Below the pieces are notes generated by a model. The model had not been told where the DNA came from. It made no database searches and worked only from the letters and a program-made list of their open reading frames with translations. A program made the translations under genes and the position numbers. A stretch of 64,000 nt of DNA from NCBI GenBank assembly GCA_965247125.1, contig CBDFGO010000002.1:868001-932000 (forward strand). The letters are read 5' to 3'. This DNA comes from CALBJU01 sp965247125 (GTDB lineage: Bacteria; Bacteroidota; Rhodothermia; Rhodothermales; UBA10348). Shown here piece by piece: positions 62,317 through 64,000 of this stretch. Every line of letters begins with the position of its first letter. The stretch's first letter is position 1.

Positions 62317-64000
62317 CTGTCCAACTTGATCACCGGAAGTCGGACATTTAGAACCATGTCCTCGAACTCCGACATCTGAAAACTGGTGATGTCGGCGAGT
62401 TTCGTGGGCCACTCGTCGATCTGCTGAACCAACTCGTCGCGCACTCCGTACGCCTGGTCGGTCGGACGGAAATGACCCCGTGAGGCCACACCTCCGACGG
62501 CAGCCAGTTTGTTGTTTAACCGAATCGGGAAGTTGAGTGGATCCTGACCCGACTGGTTCTTGGTCTGGTAGAGGGCTTCTTCGACCTCCTTCATGCCTTC
62601 CAGCATGTGCTCCGCAAATCCGTTGATTGTATCCGCCTCTGCATGATCTTCGGGAATGCGATCCAGGACGTCTTCGATCTGCTCACGAAGGGATCGAATC
62701 TGCTTGATGGCCTCGTGGGTCTCGCTCAGCTTGTCGCGTACCGCGATCTGGAAGGCGAACTTTTCCTCAAGATCTGCAAGTGAGGATTCCGATCGGGGGT
62801 CCGGTGCGATTCGAAATGATACCGTGGTAGAATCGTCGCCGACTATCAGTCTCGCCTGGTATCGTCCGGGCATTGCCTGCGGACCGCGGACCGAGCCCGC
62901 CCACATGATCAGTCCATCAAAGGTCTCCGCATCTTCGTATCGCATATTCCAGTTGTACTGGTTCACACCAGCGCTGGCCTCGATCTCATCGTCTGTGGAG
63001 ATTATCGTTCCATCCTCTTCGAGAATCCGTACTGTGACATCATCCTCCTGATCTTCCTTGAACCAGAACCGCAGGCGCACCGAGTTTTCTGCTCCCAGCG
63101 TCGCGACGTAGGGATTGTAGAAGGTGAAGTCCTCCTCAATATCTGAAGCGGACAGCTTGTGCAGGTGCATCAGATCCTCGAGAATCCAGAACGCACGCCC
63201 CTGTGTGGCCACGACCAGGTCGTGATCATTCCATTTCAGATCGGTCACAGGTACGATCGGGAGATTCAGTTGGAAAGATTGCCAGGAATCTCCATCATCG
63301 AAGGAAATGTACAGGCCGGATTCGCCACCGGCATACAAGAGGCCGGCCCTCTCCGGGTCAACTTCGATTGTGCGGGTGAAGTGATCATTCGGAATTCCGT
63401 CCGTTATCTTCGCCCATGTCGCACCATAATCACCTGTTTTGTACAGATAAGGGGCAAAATCATCCAATTTATACCTTGTACCTGCTACATACAGGCCACC
63501 CGGATTGCGTGGATCGACCACCATGTCATTAACCATCATCCACTCCGGGAAAATTCGCTCGGGTGGGGTGACATTCGTCCACGTCTCACCATCGTCTCGG
63601 GTAATATGGATGAGTCCGTCGTCTGAACCCGTCCAGATTACGCCTGGCTCCTCGCCTTCCGCGAGCGTGAAAATGGTCGCGTAGTATTCGACCGCAGTAT
63701 TGTCTTTTGTTATCGGTCCGCCCGAAGGTCCCAGCGTCGATGGGTCATTTCGGGTCAGATCCGGCGAGATCAACTCCCATGACTGCCCCCGATTGGTGGA
63801 CCGATGCACGTGTTGGGAGGTGGCAATCACCGCTCTTGAGTCGTGACGCGATGTGATAATGGGGAAATTCCACTGGAAACGGTATTTGAAGTCTTCCGCG
63901 CCGTGTCCCATTGGATTATCAGGCCACACATTGATCGAACGGCTCTGCCCGGTGCGGTGATTCACGATAGAAAATGAGCCGCCATACGAACCCCCATAGA
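62313..64000 (-). CDS. VPS10/sortilin-like BNR-repeat protein, C-terminal part (5' end outside window)
   Basis: The frame is open to the right edge, so about 562 residues are visible and the N-terminus is missing. The visible part starts in the middle of a propeller (RSTNRGQSWELI, TRDDGETWTNVTP, YLYKTGDYGATWAKI, SFDDGDSWQSF) and ends with an alpha/beta and coiled-coil tail (about the last 190 residues). The order of parts matches the complete relative at 18831-21938. The function of this family is not established. The last codon overlaps the stop of the convergent cytochrome gene. Confidence 0.85.
   Translation of the reverse strand, partial: YGGSYGGSFSIVNHRTGQSRSINVWPDNPMGHGAEDFKYRFQWNFPIITSRHDSRAVIATSQHVHRSTNRGQSWELISPDLTRNDPSTLGPSGGPITKDNTAVEYYATIFTLAEGEEPGVIWTGSDDGLIHITRDDGETWTNVTPPERIFPEWMMVNDMVVDPRNPGGLYVAGTRYKLDDFAPYLYKTGDYGATWAKITDGIPNDHFTRTIEVDPERAGLLYAGGESGLYISFDDGDSWQSFQLNLPIVPVTDLKWNDHDLVVATQGRAFWILEDLMHLHKLSASDIEEDFTFYNPYVATLGAENSVRLRFWFKEDQEDDVTVRILEEDGTIISTDDEIEASAGVNQYNWNMRYEDAETFDGLIMWAGSVRGPQAMPGRYQARLIVGDDSTTVSFRIAPDPRSESSLADLEEKFAFQIAVRDKLSETHEAIKQIRSLREQIEDVLDRIPEDHAEADTINGFAEHMLEGMKEVEEALYQTKNQSGQDPLNFPIRLNNKLAAVGGVASRGHFRPTDQAYGVRDELVQQIDEWPTKLADITSFQMSEFEDMVLNVRLPVIKLDS

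Overview
The window looks like a chromosome segment from a marine or aquatic heterotroph of the Rhodothermota (Rhodothermales) or a close relative in the Bacteroidota superphylum. Supporting signs are a C-terminal type IX secretion sorting domain (7690-9441), a DUF5916 outer-membrane protein, choice-of-anchor-B, sortilin-like (VPS10/BNR) and DUF6526 proteins, many Ser/Thr kinases fused to TPR or beta-propeller sensors, and starts that mostly lack a Shine-Dalgarno sequence. Several genes are of a kind best known from Planctomycetes (PSCyt1/DUF1549/DUF1553 with DUF1501). I see no rRNA, tRNA, transposase, integrase, phage gene or CRISPR array.

Layout. 1-1835: three pilin-like membrane-anchored proteins, the last cut by the left edge. 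2006-2066: a long hairpin. 2169-2557: remnant of an M28 peptidase whose catalytic domain is deleted. 2573-9441: tight minus-strand run of a T9SS-exported LamG protein, UPF0173 hydrolase, outer-membrane protein, phosphodiesterase, GAF-GAF-SpoIIE phosphatase and exported isoaspartyl peptidase. 9620-15767: an SDR, a PspB-like pair, a choice-of-anchor-B protein, a DUF1080 lipoprotein, DinB and DUF6526 proteins. 15795-21938: GMC oxidoreductase with its subunit 3, an AhpD-like protein and a large sortilin-like protein. 22031-24397: receptor-like kinase.

24544-31068 is the centrepiece: isoaspartyl dipeptidase (iadA), cyanophycinase (cphB), cyanophycin synthetase (cphA) and a second, shorter Mur-ligase paralogue of the CphA C-terminal half, with adjoining or overlapping ends. 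This cassette could make, cut and recycle the Asp-Arg storage polymer; the role of the extra ligase is unknown. Three more kinases follow (31139-34062, frame-disrupted; 36417-39467; 43702-46359), interspersed with a DUF5916 protein, a VanX-like lipoprotein, an auto-inhibited Fic protein preceded by three evenly spaced palindromic operators, and a methanethiol methyltransferase (mddA).

47316-60850 holds two PSCyt/DUF1501 gene pairs. The first PSCyt gene is broken by a 22-bp tandem duplication. Between the pairs lie an amino-acid permease fused to PTS EIIA and RCK_C domains, and a Tat-type beta-propeller protein. The window ends with a DUF2231-cytochrome-LRR protein and the C-terminal half of a second sortilin-like protein.

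Three genes appear disrupted (M28 deletion, kinase double frameshift, PSCyt duplication). That suggests either ongoing decay or phase switching, or local assembly errors, and read-level inspection would decide between them.
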